Assembly: GCA_035772405.1 (NCBI GenBank)
Contig: JAYKKM010000114.1
Location: 866,001 to 930,000, forward strand
Source: Chrysogorgia sp. JL179-B06
Taxonomy: Eukaryota > Cnidaria > Anthozoa > Scleralcyonacea > Chrysogorgiidae
Direction: 5' to 3'
DNA length: 64,000 bases
Below, piece after piece: positions 10,915-22,296 of the stretch (the first letter of the stretch is position 1; each line of letters opens with the position of its first letter). A model generated the notes under the pieces. That model saw nothing but the letters and a program-made list of their open reading frames with translations. It was not told the origin of the DNA and made no database searches. The translations under genes were made by a program, and so were the position numbers.

Positions 10915-11629
10915 AGCACGCAAAACGAATGGTTTTGGTCCCTGAGGACACACTTCACAGATACGAGCAAAGACTGGAGACCTCCCCGATTATGGCCAAC
11001 ATGATGCATAAAGATACGGACATGTCAAATATTCTCCAACGTACGGATATGGACGATGCTGAAAAGCAAAAATTGTACTATGTAAATTTGGAACGTTATT
11101 TAGACTTGAAGCGTCAAAAGGACAGTCAAATACCAACCGTTCGGATAGCACCCGGCGCTGAAAGTAAAGAGAAGGCACAGTTACCTGATGCACCCGTGGC
11201 ACAGATACCTGATGCAACCGTAGGAGAATATTCCGCAAACAATGCATGGTAGAGCTACAGCACTTTTGAGCCGTTTGAAAGCAAGACCTGACGTTATTTC
11301 CTGGGATGAAACGGGACAAGTCAAGCTCGAGGGTGAAACCATCCCGCAATCCAACATATCTGATTTGATTTCGGATGCTGAGGGCAAGAAAAAATTTCAA
11401 TCCTACGGGATCAAAGGAATTTTTTCGTGTTTTATCCAAGATTAATATGCCTAAAGATCTTGTACGGAATGAGGAAAGATGGAAACAATCCTTAGTGGAC
11501 ACCTCTTCTGGCGAAGAGGACCTTGTTTACGATAACATTCCACAACGTGCAAGTCCAATAAAATATATTCAGTCTATACTGCAGAAACGTGGAGAAAAAC
11601 AAACTAAAAAACGTTGGTTTAATTATTAA
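10911..11629 (+). pseudogene. Conserved Polinton-associated protein of unknown function
   Basis: Three frames run in sequence: 10911-11252, 11242-11445 and 11375-11629. The N-terminus KRMVLVPEDTLHRYEQR leads into a helical, charged segment. The middle has RPDVISWDETGQV and SNISDLISDA. The C-terminal third has NFNPTGSKEFFRVL and ends KKRWFNY. Two frameshifts (about 11235 and 11375) break what looks like one protein of roughly 235 residues. The same architecture recurs in invertebrate elements of this class. I know of no assigned function. Its place between the ATPase and the capsid block suggests a structural or assembly role. Confidence 0.6.
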
Positions 11630-11830
11630 GTACATGTGTTATTCAATAAAATGTTTTAAAAAAGTCTTTAGTTGTGTTTTTTGTGTTTGGGCGCTCGTTA
11701 TGAGTGCGGAACATAAAAACAAATCTTCACATGCGCCGTAAAATTTTCACAAATCTTCACATGCGCATACGCCGTAAAGTTAAAAACACACGATATTGAT
11801 TTAACAACGTTTATTGAAACAAACAATACA

Positions 11831-12343
11831 TTATTTTTCAACCCTCTTTTTACTAAACTGATTAAAGTCAACATTTGAACGATTTAACAGTATTTTAAAA
11901 TGACTCTTAACAAACTGAAACACTTTTGCGTCATTTAACATAGTATCGTTAGTAAATAACTGCACGATTTTATTCATGCTTTGTCTTCGTGCTCTATGAC
12001 TGAGATAAAATATGCAATACTGGGCACACACATCTGACCAAACGCTTTGCAATTTACGCGTGTTAAATTCCCATTCGTAAGGCTCTAAAAAGTCTCCAAA
12101 CGAATCCCTATAGTGATCTGGTGGTTGCCCATAACTGTCAAAAAATTCTGCTTTTTGCTCTGACGGAAAGTAAAAAGCCACCCAATGCGTTCCGGGTTCA
12201 CTGCTCGGATCTGTTTTTGCGACAAATCCACATGGCCACTTGTCGATCGTTCGAGGTAGCTTATCAGAAGGAAACACACCGCAAAATTTCTTGCTTGTAA
12301 CAGGATCTTGTTCTAGTGCACAAGTTATTTGAGCAGTGTTCAT
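11831..12343 (-). CDS. Adenain-like cysteine protease
   Basis: An intact frame of 170 residues. The catalytic His sits in THWVAFYF, the acidic partner in AEFFDSYGQP, and the nucleophile Cys in SDVCAQYCIFYL. A Gln lies seven residues upstream, the same spacing as the oxyanion Gln in adenovirus protease. This Ulp1/adenain-family enzyme matures capsid proteins in Polinton-like elements. The usual Gly after the nucleophile is Ala here. The gene follows the major capsid gene on the same strand with no gap. It is one of the few genes of the element without an obvious break. Confidence 0.85.
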   Translation of the reverse strand: MNTAQITCALEQDPVTSKKFCGVFPSDKLPRTIDKWPCGFVAKTDPSSEPGTHWVAFYFPSEQKAEFFDSYGQPPDHYRDSFGDFLEPYEWEFNTRKLQSVWSDVCAQYCIFYLSHRARRQSMNKIVQLFTNDTMLNDAKVFQFVKSHFKILLNRSNVDFNQFSKKRVEK

Positions 12344-13678
12344 CTAACCAAAGTAGTCGTAAACGACGTTTCTTTCTGTGTCGATTTGGATCAGGTTTTC
12401 GAATTCCCCGTAACAGACGAGACTCACAGCTGCTGCTGGTGCCACAGAGAACTTGATGTCAACTGCGAGATTTCCTCTTTGAACAGCGTTGAAATGGGGT
12501 GACGATCCACATATATCAGCGGTCAAATCGAAAGCATAGATTGCGTAACCATTTGGAAACTCTTCTCGCGATATATCGTTTCCAGTATTGTAATACATTT
12601 TCCCCGTACCCGAAAACATCATACTGAACGCTTCAACAAATCTAGGGTTTTCACCAAAGGAAAGCTGCATCGGCTTGAACGGCATGGCATGTCTTCCCCA
12701 TTCACGGTTATTCCAATAGAGGACACAGCGAAATTCTGAAAGTTGTACGGATTCTTCTTGTATGCACCGTTGAACGCTTCGCTTTCGACCAATCCAAAGA
12801 CAAACGATTTCGGTGCGAGACCATTGAAGACGTCTTTTTTCAGGGAGGGATTTCCTGCTGGAATAATGAAACTCTTGCACTTGACGCGACGAATAGGGTA
12901 GACTGCTGGTCCTTTTTTCAATGAACTTCATGGGCCATGGAAATGCTCGGGCTAACTTTCACTTTACGTATCTTGAGAAGGGCATCGACTAGCTTTACTC
13001 TGTAATCTGCACCATTTTCGAATGCCATCAGACAAAACTCGTTACCATTTCGATTCAGCACAACTTTCAGGTCTACAAAGCTTAGCAAGAGACGTTCGGT
13101 AAAAAATATGTCGCTGAATATAGGTCAGGCCATCTCTATTACTCCACTTGTTTTGCTAAACACATATCTCTTTTTAAGACCCAGGTTGGAGTCGGCAGCA
13201 GCTGCTATTATCGGATCTGCAACGTTCATTTTCCCTGCAGTATCTTTGTAAAACAGGGCTGCAGTGAGTTGAGAGTCCTTTGCGGACGGACCATAGTTGA
13301 GGAGGGTCTCCAGATATGCTCTGTACGCATAGGTACCCGTGGCCTGTGTCACTTGCTTTTCTTTCAGAAAGACATCGACTTGTTTGAACAGGCTATGCAG
13401 GAAATTGTTCACCACTCCAACTTTCTCGTCTGCGCCAAGATTTGTGCCATCAGCTTTGATCACTTTTGCTCTCACCACCAAGATATCGTTTTTGACAGAT
13501 CAACGTAATCTTCAGTGCCTGGAGATAGGAACGTGATTGGACCACCGTCCGATACACTAGATACAGGTAGATGATCGATCCAATGACCCTTCTCCAAACT
13601 GACTTGTGTTGGTGGCACAGAGAATAGGTCGAGTTCGGTTTTGGTGCATTCTTGCGACTTGGAGTGTACGAAATTCAT
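12344..13678 (-). pseudogene. Major capsid protein (double jelly-roll)
   Basis: Successive frames cover an MCP-like protein of about 440 residues. The N-terminal part (13678-13472) has a GHWIDHLPVSS-type opening. The second (13481-13125) has KADG, VVNNFLHSLFKQVDVFLKEK and YAYRAYLETLLNYG. The third (about 13124-12920) has DIFFTERLLL. The last (12931-12344) has SREEFPNGYAIYAFDLTAD. This pattern matches the F54H12.2-like proteins of invertebrates, identified as Polinton capsid proteins. Breaks are a frameshift near 13485, an in-frame TGA at about 13125, a shift near 12925 and another near 12690. It would build the icosahedral shell. No function remains in this copy. Confidence 0.88.
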
Positions 13679-13694
13679 GTTTTAACCGAATATG

Positions 13695-14165
13695 TCAGGA
13701 GTTGTTTTCCGCTTCTTGGTCTGACTGCTTCTGATTGTAGACGTTGATGCTTTTCTCTTTAACTGTTTTGGGTTTCTTGATATGTCTGCTTCTGACAGTG
13801 GATGCCTTTCTCTTTTGCCTTGTACGTTTTCCGCTTCCTGTTTGAGCATAAGTTTGAAGTCGATCAATGGCTTTATTCTTTGGGACGTTTGCAGCTTCTT
13901 TTCCTCGGCTTTTTACTGATTCTTTCAGATTTTTTCCAGAAACAACGTCTTGTAACACATTAGCTCCAGCATTCAAGGCAATTTTTCCAAGAGCTTTTGC
14001 TCCACTTTTAACCATTGGCATGACTGCTCTTGCAACATTACGAAACAGACCACCGAGTCCATATCCCATCTGACCCTGACCCACTTGCCATGGACTGCCT
14101 CTGAAAACAGACATTCCACGACCTTGTTGTTGATCAAGGTAATATTGTACGTATGGATTATTCAT
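13695..14165 (-). CDS. Amphipathic, basic minor virion-like protein
   Basis: From ATG 14165 the frame gives about 156 residues. The N-terminal NNPYVQYYLDQQ leads into Gly-rich GQGQMGYGLGGLF. A long amphipathic stretch (RAVMPMVKSGAKALGKIALN and beyond) is followed by a Lys/Arg-rich tail containing two RSRHIKKPK/KRTRQKRK-like patches. Such proteins accompany the capsid genes of Polintons and adintoviruses. A membrane-active or DNA-condensing role has been suggested by analogy with adenovirus pVI or pX. That role is inference. The gene sits between the capsid and penton genes, overlapping neither seriously. Confidence 0.6.
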   Translation of the reverse strand: MNNPYVQYYLDQQQGRGMSVFRGSPWQVGQGQMGYGLGGLFRNVARAVMPMVKSGAKALGKIALNAGANVLQDVVSGKNLKESVKSRGKEAANVPKNKAIDRLQTYAQTGSGKRTRQKRKASTVRSRHIKKPKTVKEKSINVYNQKQSDQEAENNS

Positions 14166-14167
14166 CT

Positions 14168-14914
14168 TCAAGTAAAATAACTCTGCTGTCTGAAGTACAC
14201 CGTCGCTATCACCTTCCCACATTCAAATGGCACAGGATCGCCTGTGTCGTTCCTTAAAAGAATCTTCATGTCTTCGAATGATTTTGTTTGGACAGGCACA
14301 TACTGTATGTTTGTGAAAGTTTTAGTAATGACGTCACCAGACTTTCCCTCAACTGGTACGGTTCTGAGTAAAGGGGCGCTTGTATCTCCCACGACCTGTG
14401 GTTGAACAATATTGCAATAAACGTAGATTGCCGTGATGCCAAACAAATCTGCCACATAACGACTTTCGGTTGTTGTTTTAATTTTTATGTCCTTTCCTCC
14501 AAACCGGAGCATGATCGATATTCTGCCGGTTAAAGTTAACTTATACTTCTTTTTTAAAGTCACTGTTACTTTTCCAGTTAGAGCATTAAACGTAAGTGTA
14601 ATGTTTCCTTTCGTGTCTTTTGCCAAAGCTTTATTGACGGCTTTGATAAAATCCTGCACTGTCTCGTAATAGCCGTAATCCACAATGGATGTTGAGAAAA
14701 GATAACTGTCCTCACTGTAGTAAATGTGAGAATCACTCTTTTGAAGGGTATACCACGTGTTAGGGTACGAGATGCAGTACAAACCCATTTCCCAATCGCC
14801 ATGCAGATCAAAGGGTTGTGGTAATTTTACACGATAATTTCCTGTTTTGTTATCGGGACAGATATTCGGAGATGCATTGCTAGGAAGCGCGAGGTAAAAA
14901 TGTGTTCCACTCAT
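14168..14914 (-). CDS. Minor capsid (penton-like) protein
   Basis: An intact frame from the methionine at 14914 (MSGTHFYLALPSNAS), about 248 residues. An earlier Met at 14944 is possible. The opening, the PDN.TGNYRVKLPQP segment and the GDWEMGLYCISYP strand match the single-jelly-roll penton protein of Polintons and adintoviruses. The C-terminal region (about 14230-14340) has NIQYVPVQTKSFEDMKILLR, also characteristic. It would form the capsid vertices. The frame shows no stop or shift, in contrast to the neighbouring capsid gene. Confidence 0.82.
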   Translation of the reverse strand: MSGTHFYLALPSNASPNICPDNKTGNYRVKLPQPFDLHGDWEMGLYCISYPNTWYTLQKSDSHIYYSEDSYLFSTSIVDYGYYETVQDFIKAVNKALAKDTKGNITLTFNALTGKVTVTLKKKYKLTLTGRISIMLRFGGKDIKIKTTTESRYVADLFGITAIYVYCNIVQPQVVGDTSAPLLRTVPVEGKSGDVITKTFTNIQYVPVQTKSFEDMKILLRNDTGDPVPFECGKVIATVYFRQQSYFT

Positions 14915-14961
14915 TGTGAACGTAAGAGTATAAATAAAAGACACACGGCACAGACGCTGGT

Positions 14962-16033
14962 TTAAATCTTATTTATTTCAGAAGCAGGTACCCACGAATT
15001 AAACTTGTGGGGGTACCCTAACCATTTTACAAGATATTGTACATTGTTGCCTCTTCCACGTTTCTTCAGAATTTTTTCAACTTCGTAGACATCATCACGT
15101 TTAGTAACCTTTTGCAATTCTTTATCATAAAATGTTCCTTTCAGTTCCTCATCATCATAATCTTTGAGTTTATACACAGGTGGGTTGCGAGGTACTTGTT
15201 TGCTTACAGTAAAGATTTCTTTTGAGAAATTTGGCAAATACCCTTTTTCAAATTTACGTTTGATTTTACTAATTCTTACTTGATCGCCAATCTTAAACTT
15301 ATACTTTACATTTTTCACACCGCTATGTTCGTCGTACAAAGTGTGCCATACTTTCTTTTCGTTTTCGACAGTAACATTTGCTGGCTTTGTTTTAATACTA
15401 CGATGAACACTGATTATAAGAGTACACTAAATCAAGCAGCATGTCAATGTATCGCATTGTTTTCTTGGCTGTAAAGTATCGCCACATCCTTGTCTTCAGA
15501 GTACGAATCAATCGTTCCACGATAGAGGCTTTCGTTTCATTATACGTGTTGTACAATTCTATGTCCTCCTCCTTCATCAACGCTTGAAAATGTCTGTTGA
15601 AAAACTCAGTTCCTTGATCCGTCATGATCTTTTCAGGTTTGCGTCCAGAAGACAAAATGATTTTAAAAGCTTCCACCAGAGAAGGACCTGTTTTATTTTT
15701 CAAAGGAACTACCCAAGCATACTTTGAAAAGACAATGCAAACTAAGAGATAGCGATAACCGTCGTTAAACTTCTGCATACTTTGCATGTCCGCTAAATCC
15801 ATTTGCCATTGTTGGTCGATACCACCCACGATCACACGGTTTCTTCTAAAATTGCGACGGACAGGTTTATGTAAAGTGTATGCATCTTGTGATGTCAGCC
15901 ATTCTTTAATTTGTTTACGGCTCACTTTAAATTTTCCCTCCTTCACATCTTCGTACAAACGATTCACTCCACCATATCCTCCAGACCGTTTTGGATCGTA
16001 ATAAACGTTAGACAGGTAATCGTCCATGTTCAA
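14962..16033 (-). pseudogene. Retroviral-type integrase with C-terminal chromodomain
   Basis: The N-terminal frame (16033-15398) carries the rve core. Catalytic Asp 1 is in QWQMDLADM, Asp 2 in KIMTDQGTEFFN and Glu in ASIVERLIRTLK. A single one-base shift near 15405 moves into the second frame, ending at 14962. That frame holds an SH3-like segment (KFKIGDQVRISKIK) and a chromodomain (VEKILKKRGRGNNVQYLVKW, then LGYPHKFNSWVPASEI). Polintons use this enzyme to insert into host DNA, and the chromodomain may guide them to histone marks. The frameshift is the only break seen. Confidence 0.9.
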
Positions 16034-16077
16034 CTACCACACAGAGAATGAAAGAACATCTTAAATGACGAACACTT

Positions 16078-16326
16078 TTATTCTTGGACCTCGGCATTTT
16101 GAATACTGTTCCCATCATTTTGAACAGCAGGTTCATCACGGGGTTCATTTATCAACTGTACGCTTTCAACTGGTTTGTAGTTTTTGATGGTTTTACTGTT
16201 GTATCCCATCTGCAAATGTCCCTCGAGATTGAGATCGTTGCGACCAACACTTATACCTATTCTAAACATTTTCTGTTTGTTATGATTTTTGTTGATCTTT
16301 GGATTTTTGCTAGCAGAGTGACCCAT
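16078..16326 (-). CDS. Small element protein with possible N-myristoylation signal
   Basis: An 82-residue frame upstream of the integrase on the same strand. It begins MGHSASKN, which fits the N-myristoylation pattern (Gly2, Ser6). It is basic in the first half (KNHNKQK, GRNDLNLEGHLQMGY) and acidic in the second. No family is recognised. Myristoylation is inferred from the motif only. Confidence 0.35.
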   Translation of the reverse strand: MGHSASKNPKINKNHNKQKMFRIGISVGRNDLNLEGHLQMGYNSKTIKNYKPVESVQLINEPRDEPAVQNDGNSIQNAEVQE

Positions 16327-16477
16327 GTTTACACATTGACTTTTACTTTACTCTAAAGATAGCAGATTTGTACGCGTGGTTTATAATACTATGAAAAGTC
16401 TTAACGTACAAGACATCTTCAATTTGTGAGAAGCTGTCAAACATTCTCTGATACTCGTCAAGTAAAGAGCTGTAGAA

Positions 16478-16879
16478 ATGTCTGATCCTTCCGACATTGA
16501 CAATAAAGAATTATTTCTTCATTATCGTCAGAAACGTATTGAAGATAAACTTTTGAAAAGTTACGCTGAAGAAATTGCGTCCATCATATCTCGGCTTGTT
16601 GTTGAAAACTGTAATGGATGCTTTATTGATCATCCTTCTCAAAGACAACATGACTGTCTCATGATGGAAAGGGATGAACAGTTATGTTTGTACTTTGACC
16701 ATGCTTTGGAAAAGGTTTCAGAAGCAAATATCATGGAGGCTTTTACCAAAAGTTTGAACGATATTAAACCTAGTGTCAACGGCCTTGAAATGCTCAAGTA
16801 TACATGTGATGATTGGAGAACTGTTTTTTGTACCGATCAGAGACGTATGCTGAAACAAGAGACTTTTAAGTCGTTGTGA
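16478..16879 (+). CDS. Conserved small Polinton-associated protein with Cys/His cluster
   Basis: A 133-residue frame from ATG 16478, opposite in strand to its neighbours and preceded by an AT-rich divergent region. A Cys/His cluster, NCNGCFIDHPSQRQHDC, could bind a metal. Proteins with a C-x-IDHPSQ-x2-H-x-C core are recurrent in invertebrate elements of this class, as far as I recall. Function is unknown. A further open stretch (about 16935-17050) ending in YCKLKIENKWT may be a displaced C-terminal part after a frameshift. Confidence 0.5.
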   Translation: MSDPSDIDNKELFLHYRQKRIEDKLLKSYAEEIASIISRLVVENCNGCFIDHPSQRQHDCLMMERDEQLCLYFDHALEKVSEANIMEAFTKSLNDIKPSVNGLEMLKYTCDDWRTVFCTDQRRMLKQETFKSL

Positions 16880-17136
16880 CGTGTGGTGCGTCGACTACAT
16901 ATCGAGAATTCCCTATAAAAATACTGCACCATCTCTAATTTTGATCACAATCGTTCGCCAGCGTCAGCAAAGCAGATCAAACTGTTGGAAGAGCAAACAG
17001 GGGTGAATCTAAATCATTACTGCAAACTGAAGATCGAAAATAAATGGACTTAGATCAAACGATTTTGTTTAAATAAATTTATTTCAACTGTATTTCAAAC
17101 TTTAACAATATTTAAACATATATTCCACTTTGTAAT

Positions 17137-20100
17137 TTAAAATCCATAAGGTAATGTTTTGTAATCATCAATAATAACTCGTTTGTTATAAACAATTTGG
17201 TAGTCCTTTTTCATGCGTTTGGTCACAATGTTTCTTGTCTTTGTGTCTCTGGTAATCTTGAATGGGATATCTACGGAAACGCGGCCGCTGACATTACATT
17301 TTGCATGAAGGTACACCAATGCACGAATAACGTCAAAGTTCACTGTTTGCCTTGCAGTGCAGTTTAGTGTGATCCCACGTATCTTTGTTTCCACTTTGTT
17401 CGTACTGGTCTGGTAACAGTAATTCTTAGGACCGCCCGATACGAATGTAGTAATATGCCCTTCTTTCAACCCGTTTGTTAACTGGCCGAGATAAGGACCT
17501 AACGGTGGCTCTGGATCACCGGGTCTGCTGACGAATATCACAGAGTCCGTGTCGTAATATAGTACTCTTTCTTGCAAATCGTCCAACACCCTGTAAAGTT
17601 TGAGTCGTGCATAGGCGGTGGTAAAGGCTGCGATCACCACGTTGGTCTTTGCGTTTGGCGCGATGAAGTTCTCGTTGTTTTCGTAATGGATCTCGATCAC
17701 TTCGTCACTTACGAAATTCGCATCGGGAACATTGATTTCATCCGAGGTCAGGAAGTCGAGAAACGTTTGCACGTCGCTGATCTGTTCCACTTTGGTCATA
17801 TTAGGGCGTTGCGCAAATTTACCTAGGGGAAAAATCAGTCATAAGTGTCTGAAAAAAACAACACATATCGTACCAAAATGAGTTCAGCATCAACTTGGAC
17901 AGTGCACGTAACCCGGGGTTATATTCGATTTTGTTTGGGTCTAGTCGTATACCTTCAACCTCAAAGTACTTGTCTACATATTATCGTTTCTGTTCTTCCG
18001 AGGTGCAATCCTTCGGGTAACCACTGGCCTCCTGTTTGATCTTAAGGAAGGTGTTGACGTAGTCCTTGAACAGTTCGTCCGACTGCTGGGGGAAATGCCA
18101 TACTTCGTGGAGTTGTTGGTTGCACCAGCTTCCTTGGATGGCTCTTTCGTTGTCGGAATGGGTACAGGTAGTCTGGTTACACGTATCAGCGCAGGATTTG
18201 CACAGAGGGAACATCAACTTGCCCTGTGTACGATAGGGTAGGACAGGATGGAAAAGACTTCGAGGTGGAAGTACCGTACATTTGATCAGTCCAAAATAAG
18301 ACGAAACATCTTCGAAATTCTCGGTAATGATGCGAGGATGCCAACAACTACCCGAGTCATTTTGTTGCACCAGGGGTACAGCGAGGTAAAATCGACGTAT
18401 CTATAAGAAAGGGTACCCTTGTTGGATTCAATCTCAGATCTATTGGGGGTGCACTAACAACGTACCTTATTTTCTCATCTTCTTTACATTCGTGGAACAG
18501 TTTGGCCGCGTTGGTTCGTCCACCAAAGAAAGCATCACGAGGTTCCAAAGGATCGACCAAGTCGTAAGTATCAAAGTACCACTTCATGTGTACATCTTGT
18601 TCCAGTTCTCGCTTTATAGCACATTCCCACACTTCAACAACATGATAACCACGGTCTTTGAGGTACAGGGTCTTTTCCACAGTGCTTTGTTGGAGTTCTT
18701 GCATGGTTTTACCATTCACGGTATTGACGGTATCCCGAGCATAACATTTCGTACATCCTATAAAAAATAAAATAAAACAATATTTGTTTTGCTTCTATTT
18801 GGGACGTCTATTGAAGGAATGAGAGCTTACCGTGCCAAAAACAACCATCGATCTCGTGCGCCGTCTTGGTTTCTTCATGATAACCGTCCAAAAGATACTT
18901 ATCGACACGTTTTTCTCCTGTATTACTAGCATGCTGAATGTAGAGGTAATTTAAGGTAGAGGAAATTCGTTCGAAACACCAGGTTGCAGGCCGATGCAAT
19001 CGTAAGACATTTCTCAAACGAGTCGATATCGGTCACACCACGAAACAGTTCGCGAAATTCAAGACAGCAACGACGGAGAATATCCACATCAGATCGACAG
19101 TAAGACAAAATTTCTTGTTGGAAATCGAATACGTAGTCGTTCTGTTTCAACTCGTTATGCCATTCCAAGAACTTTTCCTTCTCCTCAGGACTCATTCCAT
19201 CAGGATGGTAAAATGGACTCGGAGGTAGGGGGCCAACATAGTTCTCGTTCTCCTTTCTGTTGAACAGGTGAGGGAAATAGCCTTTTGCAAGTTCGTCCAG
19301 TCCAAATGTTTTGGGAAAGTCAGCGAGTCTCATCGGTATGAAACTTAATGAATCAATGAATTTGATGTTGAACATAGGCACTGACAACGTGAGGACCTTT
19401 GCACCGCGCATGATGAGATCATACTTAACACCGTTCTCGCGTAGATATTGGAGAATGAAGTAAGAGTCATAACCTTGGAAGTTGTGTGCTAATACGATAC
19501 AGTTCGCATGTTCCTTTGTGAATAACCATTCGCAAAACTGGTTTCGCGTATTGTCTCCTTGAAACACCCATTCGTCACCAGCTTCGTTCTGTATCACGCA
19601 TAAGTTGGGTTCGTGATTCCCGTTTTCTTGGCGACATTCAAAATCGAAAAACAATAACTGATCATAACCACTTTCAGGCATGTCACCCTCAGCTTCGTTA
19701 TCGGACAAGTCTGCGTCTTCGACCGTGTTTCTCTCTTTCACGGGTTGCATGTAACACTGATGATTCTCAACGTGAACGTATTCTTTACATGTCGAACAGC
19801 GCGTCAAGTCGCAGTGATGCTGATCATGCCTCAATCTACCCCGCCTTAGAACCGTGTGACAATGAGTGCATTTAGCAAGAGAAGAACAAATTGATTTTGC
19901 GTTTCCTACCGTTTGTTTATGTCTATCGAAACACTCTTGACTTTTAAAAATGCGGTTGCAGTCAACACAGGTTATCCATGAAACAATTGGACAATTTGGA
20001 AAATAGCACAGTTTACATGCGTCAGGACACAGATGATCCGTAACGTGATCATACGCTTTTTTACAGGTATGACAATACCTTTTACGAGCAACAAAGGCCG

Positions 20101-21160
20101 GCATACTAGTAATAAGGTCGAAATGATTATCGTGCAAAAACAAATAAATCCTTTTCTCTTGTTCTACAGGTCCGGAAAAAATGATGGAATTTTGATGCTC
20201 TTTCGAAACAATATTTATTTGGTAATCAGTCAAATACGTTTGAAATTGTTTGACTTCGTCTAAACCGCAAACACCTACTGAAACTCCGGCTTTTTGGTGT
20301 AATTCATGAGCAAAACGACCTTGCATTGGTTTGTCAGCTTTGACTATATTTTTATACTGACTATCATTTTCGATTTTGGCTTTTGCGACAACTAAGGCTC
20401 GAGCTAAACATATTTCGTGTGTGTTTTGGATTCGAACAATTGACCTTTTGTTGATTAAATGCTTTTCCAAATTAATTTCACTGCGTTTTGTGCCGGTACC
20501 GCCATTGGGCATTTCAACATGAATAAGGTTAACATTGACAGAATCGTTTAGTCGAAATTCATGATTGGATTGAATCACACGCTCAATTTCAGCTAAAATA
20601 CGCTCAGTCGTTAATTTAAGACGAAACATGAAAGGAAGAGAGATAGGGTATTCAAGCTGAGGCGACCGCAAAACAAAACGGACTTGACCGTGCATGGGAA
20701 TGTCTTGCGTGATGGTATTCAATAAACTTTCAAATATCTCGTGAAGGCGTTCATGAAATTCAGAAAGTTCCAAATGTGCGAACGTATCCGTAAACTGAAC
20801 AGAATAATCGACACCAGTCGTACGGAACTTTTTCACTTTAACTTGTTTAACATTTGTTACGGTAAAAAAGTTATTATCGCTAACCTCATTTGATGTGCTT
20901 GCACCGTCATCGTTCATCTCGTCGTTGGTTCTTTTTTGTCCATGACCAACCTGTAGCAAAGGCTCATCATCTTGCCAGTCGCGATAGAACCGCTCTCTTT
21001 CTTCGACCGACCATTGACGTGTTAAATCATATAGCTGCGAATCCTCATTTATTTCCCAAAGTGGCTCATCATTATTCCAGTCAAGCAAAAACGATTGTCG
21101 TTGTTCAGGGGTCAAGGAATCGGAAACGTCCGCAGCGAGTCGCAGTCGTTGGTTTTCCAT
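17137..21160 (-). pseudogene. Protein-primed family B DNA polymerase with three short introns
   Basis: The long first frame (21160-18926) has a Cys/His-rich region at about 19.7-20.1 kb (CHTCKKAYDHVTDHLCPDAC type). The exonuclease motifs follow: FFDFECRQ (Exo I), AHNFQGYDSYFIL (Exo II) and YCRSDVDILRR (Exo III). After a frameshift near 18960 the palm begins with a GCFWHG block. GT-AG introns fit 18758-18830, 18401-18465 and 17823-17873. Splicing restores FTSLYPW motif A from separate exons. Motif C, YYDTDSVIF, lies in the last frame (17799-17137). A frameshift near 18350 and an in-frame TAA near 17978 break the gene. The protein would replicate the element from a protein primer. Confidence 0.9.
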
Positions 21161-21490
21161 TCCAGCATACGACCAATTAATTCAGTTTTCTTTTTAAAAA
21201 AAAGACTCTTCTTGAACTCACTCAGGATATACAGACTTTCCAAAACCGTAAACTCTGCGATAGTTTCACACTTGATAATTTTCGCAGCCAAATCCATATC
21301 TAAACAAAATGTTTTATTAAGTTCATTTCTATTACATACGTTAAATCATAATTTTGTTTAGACACCTACCTTTTAAAAGCAATCCTTCTCACGAAAAGAA
21401 ATGTACTCTGTAAAGTTCTCTGTCAAAGCTGTGAAACGAATGATTTGTGTTGTTCAATAACCTCAAATTATATTCTCACACTTGATGTCC

Positions 21491-21570
21491 AAGCTACGCT
21501 GTACACGCCATGCGTAGCTACGCTCATTATTGTTTATCATGCGTAGCTACGCTGTACACGCCATACGTGG
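21491..21570 (-). repeat. Right subterminal repeat cluster of the Polinton-like element
   Basis: Two copies of the GCGTAGCTACGC unit in opposite orientation to the left cluster, with the accompanying GTACACGCCAT(A/G)CG block. The best match is to 9421-9457. A single further core copy lies at 22187-22214. The positions bracket the polymerase gene, as expected for inverted ends. Confidence 0.65.
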
Positions 21571-21649
21571 TTTATCACGTGCGACCTCTGGACGACCTTT
21601 GGACAACCTTAGCCTTTGCATGACCTTGACCGTGCAAATCTGCTGCAAG

Positions 21650-21877
21650 ATGGACAGAAAGCAGCGCGAGGCTGAAAGGACGAAAAATAACTATTACAGG
21701 AAAAAAGAAGAGCTCGCCAAGTACAAGGAGTTTTACTCCTATGTACTTGAAACAAATCCTGGCATCGTCTTGGAATTCAAGGTGGCCAAACTGAGAAAAG
21801 AGTACGAGGCCAGTCCTGCAGCAGAGGTGGAGGGTCAGAAAATGGTAGAGGAGTTCTTTCAAGAACTTGAAAAATAG
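21650..21877 (+). CDS. Small coiled-coil-like protein
   Basis: A 75-residue frame from ATG 21650 to TAG 21877, just inside or outside the right repeat cluster. It is rich in Lys/Glu with heptad-like spacing (REAERTKNNYYRKKEELAKY), then EEFFQELEK at the end. No family is recognised. The Glu/Lys bias and lack of stops support a real gene, but not strongly. Confidence 0.4.
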   Translation: MDRKQREAERTKNNYYRKKEELAKYKEFYSYVLETNPGIVLEFKVAKLRKEYEASPAAEVEGQKMVEEFFQELEK

Positions 21878-22296
21878 TTCTTGAACAGAAAAAAAACGGT
21901 TATTGTAAGAACCATCAATTTTACAAAAGAATATAAACGAATGACTCAGATAATGTAATTCACACGACTCACTTGGCCTTTTTGCTCAGGACGTTTGAGC
22001 ACTATTTGAGCATGCATGAGCAAAAATGCGAAGACGCATGAGCAGTTTTGAGATTTCGAATTTCATGGCCAAGCGAGAGTACTATGGAAGTTTTATCACA
22101 AATTCAAACGCAGAGATACTCTGACACTATTTGTGGACACATTTCAAGCGGAAAGAGCCGACTAAGCGATCAAAATCGTCGATCTCGATACGTGTACAGC
22201 GTAGCTACGCTTTAACGTGATTGCTTGGACATGCCCGAACATGAACGAGCTGAGAATATAAATTGAAAAGGACGGAGCAAACATTTCACAATACAC

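Noticed and set aside
18492..18770. Plus-strand frames inside the polymerase
   Set aside because: Shadows of the minus-strand polymerase exons. The same holds for plus-strand frames at 20033-21180.
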